64,000 bases of DNA from Candidatus Riflebacteria bacterium HGW-Riflebacteria-1 (GCA_002839445.1 PGYB01000016.1:62001-126000), one strand, 5' to 3'. Positions 1 through 9,924 are shown, counted from the first letter of the stretch. The notes: generated by a model from the letters alone, not told the origin. Translations and numbers: made by a program.

Positions 1-2
1 TA

Positions 3-1253
3 ATTCTTGTTGGCGATGCCGAGCAGATTCCGACTAACAAGGGCGAGAACGAAAAGGCAGATTCTGACCCGGTCTATGTTAAACTGGCCGGTGACGACCA
101 TGTTCCCGATGCCATTATCAGCCGTATTTCTGCAGCAACTCCCGAAAAAGTTGCATATCAGATTGCCAAGATCATCAATTATGAACAGTACCCAAGTCAG
201 AACGACGAAGCCGACTGGTATGGCCGGGCCCTCGGAATTGCCAGCAATGAAGGCAGTCCGCCAGATTACGATCGTGTCGAAGAACTGCGGCAGGCTTTGC
301 TGGCTTCGCGTTTCAGTGAAGTAGATTCTGCCTACGATCCGAAAGCGCCTGCAAATAATGGTGGCGGCTACGATGGTTATCCTTACCCGGGTGGCGGTTA
401 TCCTGGATCGTTTCCTGGCATGCCCGGAATGGGGCACCCGCATTTTCCGATGCAGCCGATGCCTTATTCTGTCAGCGCCGCCCGCGATACTGCCGGCCGT
501 TCGTCACTTAAAGACAAGGTCTTTACCGCGGTCAACCGTGGCGTTTCGCTGATCAACTACATGGGTCATGGCTCGACTACAGCCTGGTCAACAACCGATT
601 TCAATACCGGCGATTGCGAAAAGCTCGAGAATGGCCTTAGATTGCCGGTTATTATCAGTGTTGCCTGTGTGAACGGCAATTTTGTTGGCAAAGACAGTTT
701 CTGTGAAGCCTGGATGAATGCCGGCAATATCGAGAACCCGCGTGGCGCCGTGGCCATTTTTGGCTCAACCACCAATCAGTCATGGGTGCCGCCAATTAAA
801 GTTCAGGCGGCCATTGTCAGCGACTTTATCGTAAATGACAGTTTCAAAACCGTGGGCGGTCTGATGACTAACGGCATTATCAAAGGCCTTGAGATTTACG
901 GTATCGAGCCAAAAGGCGAGGGCGTCAAGATGATGGAGCAGTGGCACCTGTTTGGTGACGGCACTACCATGATCAGAACGCGTAAACCCGAAAAGATCAC
1001 TCTCGAAGTCAGCAGTGAGTCTATTTCTGGCGAGAGCCAGGCGATTGTAAAAGTTGTTGGCGGCGATGGCAAGCTGGTTAAAGACGCCAGAGTAACCTGT
1101 TATACAAAAGATATGAGCCAGATGTCTTCAGCCAGATCAAATTCTGAGGGAGTCGCCCGCGTGAATATTGGCGTGGAAAAGGGCGGCGAAGCTTACCTGT
1201 CGGTTGTTGGCGCTGACCTGATTCCGGTCGTCGACCAGAAGATCATATTCTAA
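3..1253 (+). CDS. C25 (gingipain-like) cysteine peptidase, 3' part
   Basis: The reading frame is open from the window edge, so the 5' part is missing. The visible protein begins with ILVGDAEQIP, followed by YVKLAGDDHVPD and an RIS segment, as in the caspase-fold catalytic domain of family C25. The predicted catalytic His lies in NYMGHGS (about 559-580) and the catalytic Cys in SVACVNGNF (about 657-680). After the catalytic domain comes a beta-rich C-terminal domain (about 1000-1253) resembling the Ig-like domain of gingipains. Family knowledge predicts a secreted endopeptidase. A Gly/Pro/Tyr/Met-rich insert (about 354-464) interrupts the catalytic domain. The gene is convergent with the phosphatase array and ends 82 bp before it. 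The family call is firm; substrate and secretion route are unknown. Confidence 0.88.
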   Translation: MLVGDAEQIPTNKGENEKADSDPVYVKLAGDDHVPDAIISRISAATPEKVAYQIAKIINYEQYPSQNDEADWYGRALGIASNEGSPPDYDRVEELRQALLASRFSEVDSAYDPKAPANNGGGYDGYPYPGGGYPGSFPGMPGMGHPHFPMQPMPYSVSAARDTAGRSSLKDKVFTAVNRGVSLINYMGHGSTTAWSTTDFNTGDCEKLENGLRLPVIISVACVNGNFVGKDSFCEAWMNAGNIENPRGAVAIFGSTTNQSWVPPIKVQAAIVSDFIVNDSFKTVGGLMTNGIIKGLEIYGIEPKGEGVKMMEQWHLFGDGTTMIRTRKPEKITLEVSSESISGESQAIVKVVGGDGKLVKDARVTCYTKDMSQMSSARSNSEGVARVNIGVEKGGEAYLSVVGADLIPVVDQKIIF

Positions 1254-1290
1254 GGTCCCGGCCTAAAAATTAAGCATTGTGGCTATCGTG

Positions 1291-1326
1291 CGTAGGGGTT
1301 CAACATGTTGAACCCCTACGGTTTTT
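1291..1326 (+). terminator. Rho-independent terminator of the C25 peptidase gene
   Basis: A perfect 30-bp palindrome (15-base arms, 1291-1305 and 1306-1320) starts with CGTAGGGG and is followed by GTTTTT. It lies 37 bp after the peptidase stop. On the minus strand no T-run directly follows, so it mainly serves plus-strand transcription. Confidence 0.8.
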
Positions 1327-1334
1327 AAATGCGA

Positions 1335-4259
1335 TCATGCGTTGTCCGGTTGGTTGTGGCCGCGATAAACCAGCATGATCAGCGTGAGGTCATCCTGGGC
1401 GTCGCCGCTGCCGAGCCATTGCAGGTATTCATTGTATACCGCGTGATAATAGGCGGTGGCATCCTGACTGTAGTGCCTGAGAAGCCATTCTTTAAAGCGT
1501 TCATAGCCAATTTCACTGCCGGCCGGATTTTTGGTTTCGATGATGCCGTCGGTATAAAGAACCAGCGCCTGTCCCGGTTTCATGTTCAGTTCGATTTCAG
1601 AAAACTTTGAGTTTTTGAAGCCGCCGAGAACCGGTCCTGGTAGCGTGATTTCAGATGTGGAGGCAGATTCGGGGCAGACAAGAACCGGTGAGCAGCCGCC
1701 GGCGTTGGCGTATTTCCCGACCCCACTGGATTTGTCGAAGCAGAGATACTGAAAAGTCATGATTTTACGCTGTGTTCGGCTTCGGGTTGTGCAGATGAGC
1801 CGGTGCAGGTTTTCGAGAACTTTGAGCGGTTGGTCATGCCAGTCAGCGCAGCAGATGATGGCCGTTTTAGCCATAGCCATTATCAGCGAGGCGCCAACGC
1901 CGTGCCCGGCAACATCGCCGAGCAATGCGGCAAAGCCGTTGTTGCTGATCGTGAAGTAATCATAGTAATCGCCGCCGAGATCGGCCATGGGAACGCTGCG
2001 CCCGAAGATGTCGAACTGTCCGGATTCGATGGTCCGGTCAGGCATCAGTCGGCTTTGCACGATGCTGGCAATCGAGAGCTCTTCGAGCTCGGCGATGCTG
2101 GTGTTAAACACGCGGCCCATCTCACCAAATTCGTCACGGCCGAGATCTGGCAGTTTAAAGGCAAAGTCGCGTTTTTCTACTGCTTCGGCAGCTTTCTGCA
2201 GATGTGCGATTGGCACGGTAAAGCTGTGGGCGAAGAGAAGGGTCAGGCTGACCAATATGGCCAGGGCGGCCAGTCCAGAATATACGATAAACTGGCGTTC
2301 TTTTTCGATGGTCTCATCGACCTTGGACATCGGGTACATTGCCATGATTTTGAAATTATCAAGCAGATTGCCTTTGAAGCCGGCAAAAATCCAGGTCTGC
2401 TTATCATGAAGACAAAGTTGAGGCTCAAGAGCCGGGTGGGTACCAATTCGGCCAAAGAGAGTTATCAGCGCAGGATTGTATCTGATGTCGTCTGTTATCG
2501 GGTAGATATTGTATTCATCGTAGAGAAACACGTTGAGTCCGAGTTCATTACGGCGCAGGTTGTCTTGCTGGCGAAGAACAAAGGCGCGGTTGATCTGGTC
2601 GGGATCATGGCCGGCCAGAAAGAAAAAGTCGGCGTGTTGTGTGTCATGGACTCTGATTACATTCAGAAATACCGGAAAAACGCTTGATCCCCAGCCCATA
2701 ACGGCTATATTGTCGGTTAACAGAAGAAGTTCGTGGGCAATTTCTGTCAGATTTTTATGGTAGAACATTTCGGTAAGCAGTTCGAGTTCGGTGTAGCGCT
2801 CGGGGTCGATCTGGACTCTGTTCAAAAAGCTCAGATAATAAGATCCGATGTCGTTGGCCAGCTTGATTCCAATTGGGATTTTGGCTGGACGGTATTTCCC
2901 CTTGTGATAGTAATTAAATATACCGTCTTTGTACTTTCCGTCGTGGGAGATCAGGTAATTTGACGTGCTGGCTACCGCGCGAAATTCGCTTTTGCTTATG
3001 TGCATCAGACCTGTGGTTCGTTCAATTATTTCGTCTTCTGCTGCTCCGCTGTTATAGAGCCGTTTAAATTCGGCAACAGCGCGGTATGAGTGTTGCATTA
3101 TCTGTGACAACTCTGCAGAACTGCGCCTGTCTATTGCCTGAATATACTCTATACAGGTTTGGTATGCATATCTGATCAGATGTTCCCGCTGTTGTTTCAG
3201 GTGTTCAAGCGCGCCGATGGCGAGTGACAGAAGTGGCAGGCCAGAGCAGATAAATAAAAGCGTTAAAAGCTGCAGCTTCATTGAAATGTTGTTTGGCTGA
3301 AGAAAATCAGAGTTTGAGCGCAATGCCATTATTAGAGCGAATAATGTAAAAAGTGTTGTCAGCAATGTGTTGCGGCCACTGTGTGTGGTAAACCCTTTAA
3401 CTAGAAGTGTGTTGGCGATAAAATCTGTCTGGCTGATGCGAACTATGCCGACCAGTCTGTTTCCAAACTGCGAAATTTCTCGGCCGCTGGCGATAAAGTC
3501 AAAGCAGGCCGCTTTCAGAATGACTGAGTTGTTTCCGGTCAATTCTGCCAGCTTGGTGATGTTGATATGTTGCAGGCTGGTTCCTGTGTGCTGCCAGCTT
3601 TTTGATAAAATCCTGAGACGTGGGTCTCTGTTTGTGATATCTGGCTTAAACAGGACAAGTGCGCTGATTTTTTGTGCATCCTTGCCGTCGTTCAGCCAGA
3701 CGGATGGAAAGCGCCCGGCCGAGTCTGGCCTTATAAAATTGGGTTCTATGACACTTTGTGGGCGGTTGTAGTGTTCGGCGAGGTAGTGAGGGCCGAGCAG
3801 CTTTTTGATTTTGTTTTCTGCCTGTTGTCTTACCATGGAATCGCTGCTCCCATGGGCTATTCTGGCGTTTTTGATCAGGTCGTGCCAGTCTTTAAACTCA
3901 TCTGGCGAAAGAAAGTTGGAGCGTTCGACCAGCACTCTTTTGTGCCAGACGACATATTTGAGCTGCTCGCCGGTAATTTGTGCCAGGCGCTCAATGCGTT
4001 CAGCCATTTCTTGAGGATTGCTGCTTCTGGTCAGTTCTTCATTAAGTGTTGCGCACCAGAATGTCTCGATATTTTTCGCGTATTTGATCTGATTGAGGGG
4101 TTCCATCAGCTTTATTCTGGCCGACTCAAGCAGTCGTGAGTTTTTCTGTTTTTCAAAATAATCCACGGCAAAATAGAGCATGACAGCCGGTGCCAGTATC
4201 AGGCTGATGATTAAAAACAGGTATTCTTTGCCAGTTGTTTTGCCTGACTCAGTTGCCAT
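1335..4259 (-). CDS. Class A double-sensor HAMP-SpoIIE phosphatase (pair 1, A1)
   Basis: This predicted membrane serine/threonine phosphatase has 974 residues. TM1 is near residues 13-35, a first extracytoplasmic domain runs to about 297, TM2 and TM3 lie at about 298-352, a second sensor follows, and TM4 precedes HAMP (its end is marked by GRDEFGEM). The C-terminal PP2C/SpoIIE domain has all four metal-Asp motifs: GGDYYD, GDVAGHG, YTDGIIE and QDDLT. Class A markers are LLGPH in sensor 1 and NAGGCSP in the phosphatase. The ATG at 4259 is preferred to the in-frame TTG at 4271 because GGAGAG lies just upstream. It overlaps the end of its B partner by 11 bp, so co-translation is likely. Known relatives dephosphorylate STAS proteins in partner switching; the target here is unknown. 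Confidence 0.9.
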   Translation of the reverse strand: MATESGKTTGKEYLFLIISLILAPAVMLYFAVDYFEKQKNSRLLESARIKLMEPLNQIKYAKNIETFWCATLNEELTRSSNPQEMAERIERLAQITGEQLKYVVWHKRVLVERSNFLSPDEFKDWHDLIKNARIAHGSSDSMVRQQAENKIKKLLGPHYLAEHYNRPQSVIEPNFIRPDSAGRFPSVWLNDGKDAQKISALVLFKPDITNRDPRLRILSKSWQHTGTSLQHINITKLAELTGNNSVILKAACFDFIASGREISQFGNRLVGIVRISQTDFIANTLLVKGFTTHSGRNTLLTTLFTLFALIMALRSNSDFLQPNNISMKLQLLTLLFICSGLPLLSLAIGALEHLKQQREHLIRYAYQTCIEYIQAIDRRSSAELSQIMQHSYRAVAEFKRLYNSGAAEDEIIERTTGLMHISKSEFRAVASTSNYLISHDGKYKDGIFNYYHKGKYRPAKIPIGIKLANDIGSYYLSFLNRVQIDPERYTELELLTEMFYHKNLTEIAHELLLLTDNIAVMGWGSSVFPVFLNVIRVHDTQHADFFFLAGHDPDQINRAFVLRQQDNLRRNELGLNVFLYDEYNIYPITDDIRYNPALITLFGRIGTHPALEPQLCLHDKQTWIFAGFKGNLLDNFKIMAMYPMSKVDETIEKERQFIVYSGLAALAILVSLTLLFAHSFTVPIAHLQKAAEAVEKRDFAFKLPDLGRDEFGEMGRVFNTSIAELEELSIASIVQSRLMPDRTIESGQFDIFGRSVPMADLGGDYYDYFTISNNGFAALLGDVAGHGVGASLIMAMAKTAIICCADWHDQPLKVLENLHRLICTTRSRTQRKIMTFQYLCFDKSSGVGKYANAGGCSPVLVCPESASTSEITLPGPVLGGFKNSKFSEIELNMKPGQALVLYTDGIIETKNPAGSEIGYERFKEWLLRHYSQDATAYYHAVYNEYLQWLGSGDAQDDLTLIMLVYRGHNQPDNA

Positions 4260-7143
4260 TTTTCTCTCCAAATCTGATTAACAACAGAGTCATGTCGTCA
4301 TTTCTTTCTGATTCCCATCTGCTGATGGTCGCAAACATCTGGTTCGCGAAAATTTCTAGATTGCTGTCGCAGCAGTTCAATAAAGACTGCTCGAATCTGG
4401 CAAAACCAAATGTTAAGCCGCTTTTTGAAACGCTTTCGACCCAGCTGTCGGTGTAGAGAACCAGGAAATCTCCGGTTTCAAGTTTGCCGGTCAGCGCCTT
4501 GGCCTCATACTTCTCTTTGAAGCCAAAATACAGCCCTTTGCACATTTGCAGTTCTACTTTGCCAGATGTGTGTCTGATAATCGCCGGCGGACAGTGCCCG
4601 GCATTGAACAGGCTGAACTGACCAGTGTTGCTGTTAATAAACAGCGAAAGGCCTGACATGTATTCTTTGGCTCCCGATTTGCGCATCTGGTAGATGACAT
4701 TATTCAGGGTTTGCATTAAATGCCCCTGTTCAGGTTCGTTGAAGTTCTCGAAAATCATTGCCGATCTCGCCATTGCCATAAAAAGTGCCGAAGAAATGCC
4801 GTGCCCGGAAACATCGCCGATAAAGACTCCGCTCACGTCTTTGTTTACGGCAAAAAAATCGTAGTAATCGCCACCGATATGAGACATCTGGGAGAGGCTT
4901 GCCAGCAGGCAAAGCCGGTTTTGTTGGTATTCGCGTCCGGGCAGAAGATTCTCCTGAACTATTCTGGCAACCTCGAGTTCGCTGAGATTCTCAAGAGTGT
5001 GGTTAAGGGCTTTGCTTAGTTTGCCGAATTCATTGTCTCCGACAATTGTCGGGCGGTATCGGAAATTGCGCTGGCCGATGGCTTCGATAGCTTCCTTAAA
5101 CTGCTGCAAAGGCAACAGAAGTCGGTGTCGCATCATGATTATGCCGCCGCTGCAGAAGAATAGAAACAGACCCGATACGATCGCAAACCCGTAATACATG
5201 ACGCGCATTCTGTCATCGATAACTGTAATTGGCACTGAAACTGCCAGGCAGGATTTATGCATGTTGTTGCCACGCATTGCGGCGGCGAATATAACATTGC
5301 TGTGGTTGATAATTTCTGTTTCTCTCACAACCAGCATTGAAGCGGCTTTGTAGAGCAGTTGGCTTAATTGCCCGGCTGGTTTCGCGTTTCCGCTAAGAAA
5401 ACGGTCAGTTTCAGGAAAGTAGGCGGTAAAGCCTGGGTTGTCATGCATGACCAGCTCAAGATATTTTCTCTGCAGATGTTCTTGACGCCAGAACAGATAG
5501 AACATGCCTGATGCCGCATAGTCTTGAGTTTTGCCGACGCGGCCAAAGAAGGCGTAGGTTTCATGGTCGCCCAGCGAAAAGCTGTTGATGACCTGTGCCC
5601 TGTAACCAATATCTATGGCTATCGGCTTGGCTATCTGTGACAATGAAAAGCTGTATGTTTCTGATGCATTAAGGAACTCCAGCACTTCTTTGCTGACCTG
5701 GCTGATTGCGGAAGCATCAGGAAAAGGCATGTTGCCTTCGCTGCTGATCTGGTTTCGCCCTTCAGTATCAAAGAGCATTATGCTGCCTGGCTGATAATCT
5801 TTGGCAAAGAGTTTGCGCATGCTGGCAATCTGTGTTTTCTGTTGTGTCAGGGGCAGATTTGAATTGATATGCCGGTGCAGTTTTACAAGAATTTCGGCCG
5901 AGAGCCGATTCAAAAAGTAAGCAAAGCCCTCATCGATCTGGCGCAGCTTTTCCAGACCATGCGATTGCTCGGCATAGATCAGTTCGTTGCGCTTCTGTTG
6001 CAGATAGTCGGCCCCGATGATGAAAATTATAAGGACCGGAATGCCGCCGGCATACAGAAAAAGTGCAGAAAGCTTGAGTCTGGCCGAAATATGATCGAGC
6101 TGATATTTTTTTGCTGCGACCCAGCACAGAAATGCCAGTATAATCAGCCATTTGACAGCTGCGCCAGCTATTTCACGCTTGCGGTGCTGAATTGAAGATG
6201 TCGTATTTTCCGCCACATGGCAAAATGCCCTGATAGCAGGACTTATATAACGATAAGAAAACACCCGGTTTGCGTAATGCAGCAGACTACCGGGATGGAG
6301 GTTCTCGAATCGGCTGATGGCAAGCGCAATGTCAACCGGGTTGGCCTGGCAGTCATGCTGAAAAATTGTTGCTGGTTCGATTGGGTAACGGCAGTATCCT
6401 GCCTTTAATTCGGGATTTACTTCCTGTAACCTTTTAATAGCAAATTCCAGACCCGATTGTCCGACAAAAAAGTCGCTGTGAATGAAGGCCAGCATGGTTA
6501 TTTGTGAATCGACGCTGTACCAGAGGTGACTTTTGCTGCCTTCAGGTTCGGCGACAATAGCGCTGGCCCTCCGGCCAGATTGCAAAGGTCTTTGAATCCA
6601 GTTTAATGAGACGACCCGGCCGATATAGTGGCGCACAATTTTGAGGCGGCGCTCGAATCCCGTTATTTTTTCGGGAGCCCCTGGATAATAGCGTCGGCAA
6701 TTTTCGGCAAGATCCTGGAGAAGTTTGTAAACTTCGCGCAGCATATAGGTAAACGAGGTTTCGTCGGTAATTTGCTGAATTATACGACCCTTGTCATCCC
6801 AGACTGCGAATAAGAAAACGCCGGGATGTCGCTTTTTTAGGGCATTGAGCTGGAACTGCAGTTTTGCAGAAGGGTTGTCGCTGGCAAGTGCTGCGCTAAA
6901 TGCGTGATTAAGCAGTAAATGGGCAAAATGACGGTTATTACTGCAGCTATCAAGAAGATCAAGTGCGCTTTCGAGTTTCTGCCGAGTTTTATTCAGATTT
7001 TTGCCGTGCTGTATCTGCAGGATCCTGTTGACAGCAGCATCAATAAGGAAAAGCGGAAACAGACCAAAGCAGATAAACAGCGCAAGGCCTGCAAAAAGCG
7101 GAAAGCGGCTCTGCAACAGGTCGTGCTTTGTCGATCTGTTCAT
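4249..7143 (-). CDS. Class B double-sensor HAMP-SpoIIE phosphatase (pair 1, B1)
   Basis: This is the first gene of pair 1, 964 residues, with AGGAGA upstream of its ATG. It has TM1 near residues 15-38, sensor 1, paired TMs containing the LFLYAGGIP stretch, sensor 2, TM4 and a HAMP with NEFGKL. The phosphatase keeps the metal Asps (GGDYYD, GDVSGHG, NDDMT) and the class B motif NAGHCPP. The third motif is abnormal: YTDSWVE replaces the usual YTDGhhE, so a Gly next to the metal Asp is lost. Sensor 1 has the class B elements FAVWD and LTDETSF. B1 is the most divergent class B member: its sensor 1 lacks the LPE-LN-PY segment seen in B2 and B3, having SLNWIQRPL instead. Activity may be altered. The membrane location and fold assignment are firm; ligand and substrate are unknown. 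Confidence 0.9.
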   Translation of the reverse strand: MNRSTKHDLLQSRFPLFAGLALFICFGLFPLFLIDAAVNRILQIQHGKNLNKTRQKLESALDLLDSCSNNRHFAHLLLNHAFSAALASDNPSAKLQFQLNALKKRHPGVFLFAVWDDKGRIIQQITDETSFTYMLREVYKLLQDLAENCRRYYPGAPEKITGFERRLKIVRHYIGRVVSLNWIQRPLQSGRRASAIVAEPEGSKSHLWYSVDSQITMLAFIHSDFFVGQSGLEFAIKRLQEVNPELKAGYCRYPIEPATIFQHDCQANPVDIALAISRFENLHPGSLLHYANRVFSYRYISPAIRAFCHVAENTTSSIQHRKREIAGAAVKWLIILAFLCWVAAKKYQLDHISARLKLSALFLYAGGIPVLIIFIIGADYLQQKRNELIYAEQSHGLEKLRQIDEGFAYFLNRLSAEILVKLHRHINSNLPLTQQKTQIASMRKLFAKDYQPGSIMLFDTEGRNQISSEGNMPFPDASAISQVSKEVLEFLNASETYSFSLSQIAKPIAIDIGYRAQVINSFSLGDHETYAFFGRVGKTQDYAASGMFYLFWRQEHLQRKYLELVMHDNPGFTAYFPETDRFLSGNAKPAGQLSQLLYKAASMLVVRETEIINHSNVIFAAAMRGNNMHKSCLAVSVPITVIDDRMRVMYYGFAIVSGLFLFFCSGGIIMMRHRLLLPLQQFKEAIEAIGQRNFRYRPTIVGDNEFGKLSKALNHTLENLSELEVARIVQENLLPGREYQQNRLCLLASLSQMSHIGGDYYDFFAVNKDVSGVFIGDVSGHGISSALFMAMARSAMIFENFNEPEQGHLMQTLNNVIYQMRKSGAKEYMSGLSLFINSNTGQFSLFNAGHCPPAIIRHTSGKVELQMCKGLYFGFKEKYEAKALTGKLETGDFLVLYTDSWVESVSKSGLTFGFARFEQSLLNCCDSNLEIFANQMFATISRWESERNDDMTLLLIRFGEKNGN

Positions 7144-7230
7144 CAGGCACTGTCTCCTACGGCTTCTTTCAGCACATATGCAGTGTCGCTGTCATTCAGC
7201 AGCAATGGTCTAAATGCCTTTCTGGCTGTA

Positions 7231-7277
7231 ATAAAAGTGGCTGTTTCATAAAGTTTATCATCTTACGAAACAGCCAC
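7231..7277 (-). terminator. Terminator after glgB
   Basis: Arms GTGGCTGTTTC (7237-7247) and GAAACAGCCAC (7267-7277) are perfectly complementary. On the minus strand the stem is followed by TTTTAT. It separates glgB from the downstream phosphatase pair, so pair 1 probably has its own promoter between here and 7143. Confidence 0.7.
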
Positions 7278-7294
7278 GTTCAAGGTCACAAAAT

Positions 7295-9514
7295 TTACAC
7301 TGACAATTTGAAACCTACCATGGCCAGCGGCGGAACATCGATCAGAATCGACTGATCGCGGTAATGCCAGCCGTGTTTTTCGGTCCAGCGGCCGCCGAAA
7401 TTGCCGATGTTGGAGCCAAAATACATCTCGGAGTCTGAATTGAGGATCTCTTTGTAATATCCTTCTCTGGGCACTCCGAGGCGGTAATCAGTGCGTGGTA
7501 TCGGCGTAAAGTTGGCGACGAAAACCATCATGTCATCCGGGTTGTCACCCTTGCGTACCCAGCTGATCATGCTGCTGTTGCTGTCATCAAAGTTGATCCA
7601 TTCAAAGCCTGTGTGGTCGCAGTCTTTGAGGTGCAGACAGCCTTCGGTGCGATAGAGGTGGTTGAGGTGGGCGAGCAATAGCTGCAGGCCCTTGTGTGAA
7701 TCGTATTCGAGCAGGTGCCAGTCGAGACTCTGGTTGCTGTTCCATTCGTTCCACTGTCCGAAGTCGCTGCCCTGGAAAAGCAGTTTTTTGCCGGGCATTG
7801 CCCACATCATGCTGAACAGCAGGCGCATGTTGGCAAATTTCTGCCAGAAGTCGCCCGGCATTTTGTTGATCAGGTTGCCCTTGCCATGCACAACTTCGTC
7901 ATGCGAAAGCACGTAGACGAAGTTTTCGTGAAAGGCGTAGATCAATGGAAATGTCAGGTTGTTGTGATGAAATTTGCGATAGACCGGATCTTTCTGGAAA
8001 TAGGTCAGAGTGTCGTTCATCCAGCCCATATTCCACTTAAAGGTGAAGCCGAGACCATCTTCGCTGCACGGGCGCGAAACGCCTGGCCATGCGGTTGATT
8101 CTTCAGCGACGTTGATGATGCCGGGGTGCTTGATCTGGCAGATGCTGTTGAGATACTTGAGAAATTCAATTGCTTCGATGTTTTCGCGACCGCCATACTG
8201 GTTGGGAATCCATTCGCCGGCTTTGCGAGAATAGTCGAGATAGAGCATCGAGGCGACGGCGTCAACGCGCAGGCCGTCAATGTGGTATTTTTCCATCCAG
8301 AACAGGGCACTGCTGATCAGAAAGTTCTTAACTTCATTGCGGCCGACGTTGAAGATCAGGGTAGCCCAGTCTTTGTGCTCGCCCTGGCGCGGGTCAGCGT
8401 GTTCATAAAGAGGTGTGCCGTCGAACTTTGCCAGGCCATGCGCGTCTTTGGGAAAGTGCGCCGGAACCCAGTCAAGCAGAACACCGATGCCTTCCTGGTG
8501 CATATAGTCAACGAAGTGCATGAAGTCCTTAGGGCTGCCAAAGCGGCTGGTGGGCGCAAAATAGCCGGTAACCTGATAACCCCATGACATGTCGAGCGGG
8601 TGCTCGGTAATCGGCATGAGTTCAATATGCGTGTAGCCGGTCTTTTTTACGTAATCAGCGATAATTGGCGCCAGTTCGCGATAGGTCATGAACCGGTTGC
8701 CTTCTTCGAGGTTGCGCATAAACGAGCCAAGATGGCATTCATAAATAGATACAGGCTCGCGTTTCCAGTCGCGGTGCGTGCGGCTCTGCATCCAGTCTTT
8801 GTCCTGCCATTCATATCCGGCAAGATCATAGATTTTGCTGGCTGTTTTTGGGCGAACTTCGGCGTAAAAAGCGAAGGGGTCTATCTTTTCAAGCAGGTGA
8901 CCCTCTTTGGTTTTAACTTCGAACTTGTAGTTCTGGCCAACGCTGAGGCCGGGCACAAATATTTCCCACATCCCCGAATTGCCCAGGGAACGCATAACGT
9001 GGCGGCGGCCGTCCCAGCTGTTGAAGTCGCCGATTACGCTGACGCGGCGGGCATTCGGCGCCCAGACGCAGAAAGAAATGCCCCCGAGCTTGTCTTCGAA
9101 ATAATCTATGTAACTGATGTGTGCGCCCATCTTTTCGTAAAGTTCATGATGGTTGCCTTCGTTGAACAGATACTGATCGGTCTCACCAATGCTCGGCATG
9201 AATGCATACGAGTCATAAAATTCGGCGCTGGCACCATTGGCGTAATGGCTTTTCAGGCGGTAGGCGAATACTTCATTGCGTTCGGTGATAACCGCTTCAA
9301 AAAAGCCGTCCTCGTGAAGTTTGTTGGCTTCAAATGCCTGGCCGTTGCTGATATCGATGACATCAACCTTAACCGCGTCAGGTAGAAAGGCTCTTATTGC
9401 GACACACTTTTTACCTTTGAATTCGGCGAGATGCGCGCCAAGTGTTTGGAAAGGATCGTGATGATCTGTTCTGACAATCTTTTCAATGGCGTCTTTACTG
9501 ATAATCTGGTTCAT
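7295..9514 (-). CDS. glgB: 1,4-alpha-glucan branching enzyme
   Basis: GlgB cuts alpha-1,4 glucan chains and re-attaches them through alpha-1,6 links during cytoplasmic glycogen synthesis. The 739-residue protein has the long-form layout: an N-terminal beta-sandwich, a CBM48 domain (around FCVWAPNARRVSVIGDFNSW) and a GH13 barrel. The catalytic nucleophile is the Asp in GLRVDAVAS (about residue 410), the acid/base is the Glu in NVAEEST, and the third carboxylate is in LSHDEVVHGK. The length matches E. coli GlgB (728). The ATG at 9514 is preceded by AGGAG. It follows trxA by 30 bp, so the two may be co-transcribed. No other glycogen gene is in the window. Confidence 0.97.
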   Translation of the reverse strand: MNQIISKDAIEKIVRTDHHDPFQTLGAHLAEFKGKKCVAIRAFLPDAVKVDVIDISNGQAFEANKLHEDGFFEAVITERNEVFAYRLKSHYANGASAEFYDSYAFMPSIGETDQYLFNEGNHHELYEKMGAHISYIDYFEDKLGGISFCVWAPNARRVSVIGDFNSWDGRRHVMRSLGNSGMWEIFVPGLSVGQNYKFEVKTKEGHLLEKIDPFAFYAEVRPKTASKIYDLAGYEWQDKDWMQSRTHRDWKREPVSIYECHLGSFMRNLEEGNRFMTYRELAPIIADYVKKTGYTHIELMPITEHPLDMSWGYQVTGYFAPTSRFGSPKDFMHFVDYMHQEGIGVLLDWVPAHFPKDAHGLAKFDGTPLYEHADPRQGEHKDWATLIFNVGRNEVKNFLISSALFWMEKYHIDGLRVDAVASMLYLDYSRKAGEWIPNQYGGRENIEAIEFLKYLNSICQIKHPGIINVAEESTAWPGVSRPCSEDGLGFTFKWNMGWMNDTLTYFQKDPVYRKFHHNNLTFPLIYAFHENFVYVLSHDEVVHGKGNLINKMPGDFWQKFANMRLLFSMMWAMPGKKLLFQGSDFGQWNEWNSNQSLDWHLLEYDSHKGLQLLLAHLNHLYRTEGCLHLKDCDHTGFEWINFDDSNSSMISWVRKGDNPDDMMVFVANFTPIPRTDYRLGVPREGYYKEILNSDSEMYFGSNIGNFGGRWTEKHGWHYRDQSILIDVPPLAMVGFKLSV

Positions 9515-9544
9515 GCGCTGCTCCTGTTCAATAGGATTGAGCGA

Positions 9545-9865
9545 TCAGAGCAGGTTGGCTTTGATCTGGTTTTCAAGTTCTGCTTCGGGAACGACGCCAA
9601 TCACAGTATGTACTGCCTTGCCGTTTTTGAAGAAAATGATGGTTGGTATGGTAGAAACGTTGAATTTTGCCGCGATATCAGGGCTGTCATCAACATTGAG
9701 CTTGGTGATTTTGACTTTGCCGGCCATTTTGCTGGCAAGGCTTTCGATGATCGGGCCCATCATGCGGCATGGTCCGCACCAGGGCGCCCAGAAATCCACT
9801 ACGGCCCCGCCATTAAAATCTATAATTTCAGCCTGAAAGCTGCTGCTGCTGAGTTCCATTGCCAT
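9545..9865 (-). CDS. trxA: Thioredoxin
   Basis: This 106-residue thioredoxin has the active site WCGPC (Cys30, Cys33), the buried Asp at residue 24 (VVDFWAPW) and the cis-Pro segment STIPT. It is a cytoplasmic disulfide reductase serving as electron donor to reductases. The ATG at 9865 is chosen over the upstream in-frame alternative because AGGAGG sits 9 nt before it. The gene lies between a small exported protein and glgB on the same strand. Confidence 0.97.
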   Translation of the reverse strand: MAMELSSSSFQAEIIDFNGGAVVDFWAPWCGPCRMMGPIIESLASKMAGKVKITKLNVDDSPDIAAKFNVSTIPTIIFFKNGKAVHTVIGVVPEAELENQIKANLL

Positions 9866-9924
9866 AATAATATCCTCCTGTGATTGCTTGATAATCACCA
9901 AAGAATACACTCTTTGCTGCAATA

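Noticed and set aside
1803..2687. 294-codon plus-strand frame
   Set aside because: It is antisense to the A1 phosphatase, with no motif or ribosome site; similar antisense frames recur across all ten paralogs.
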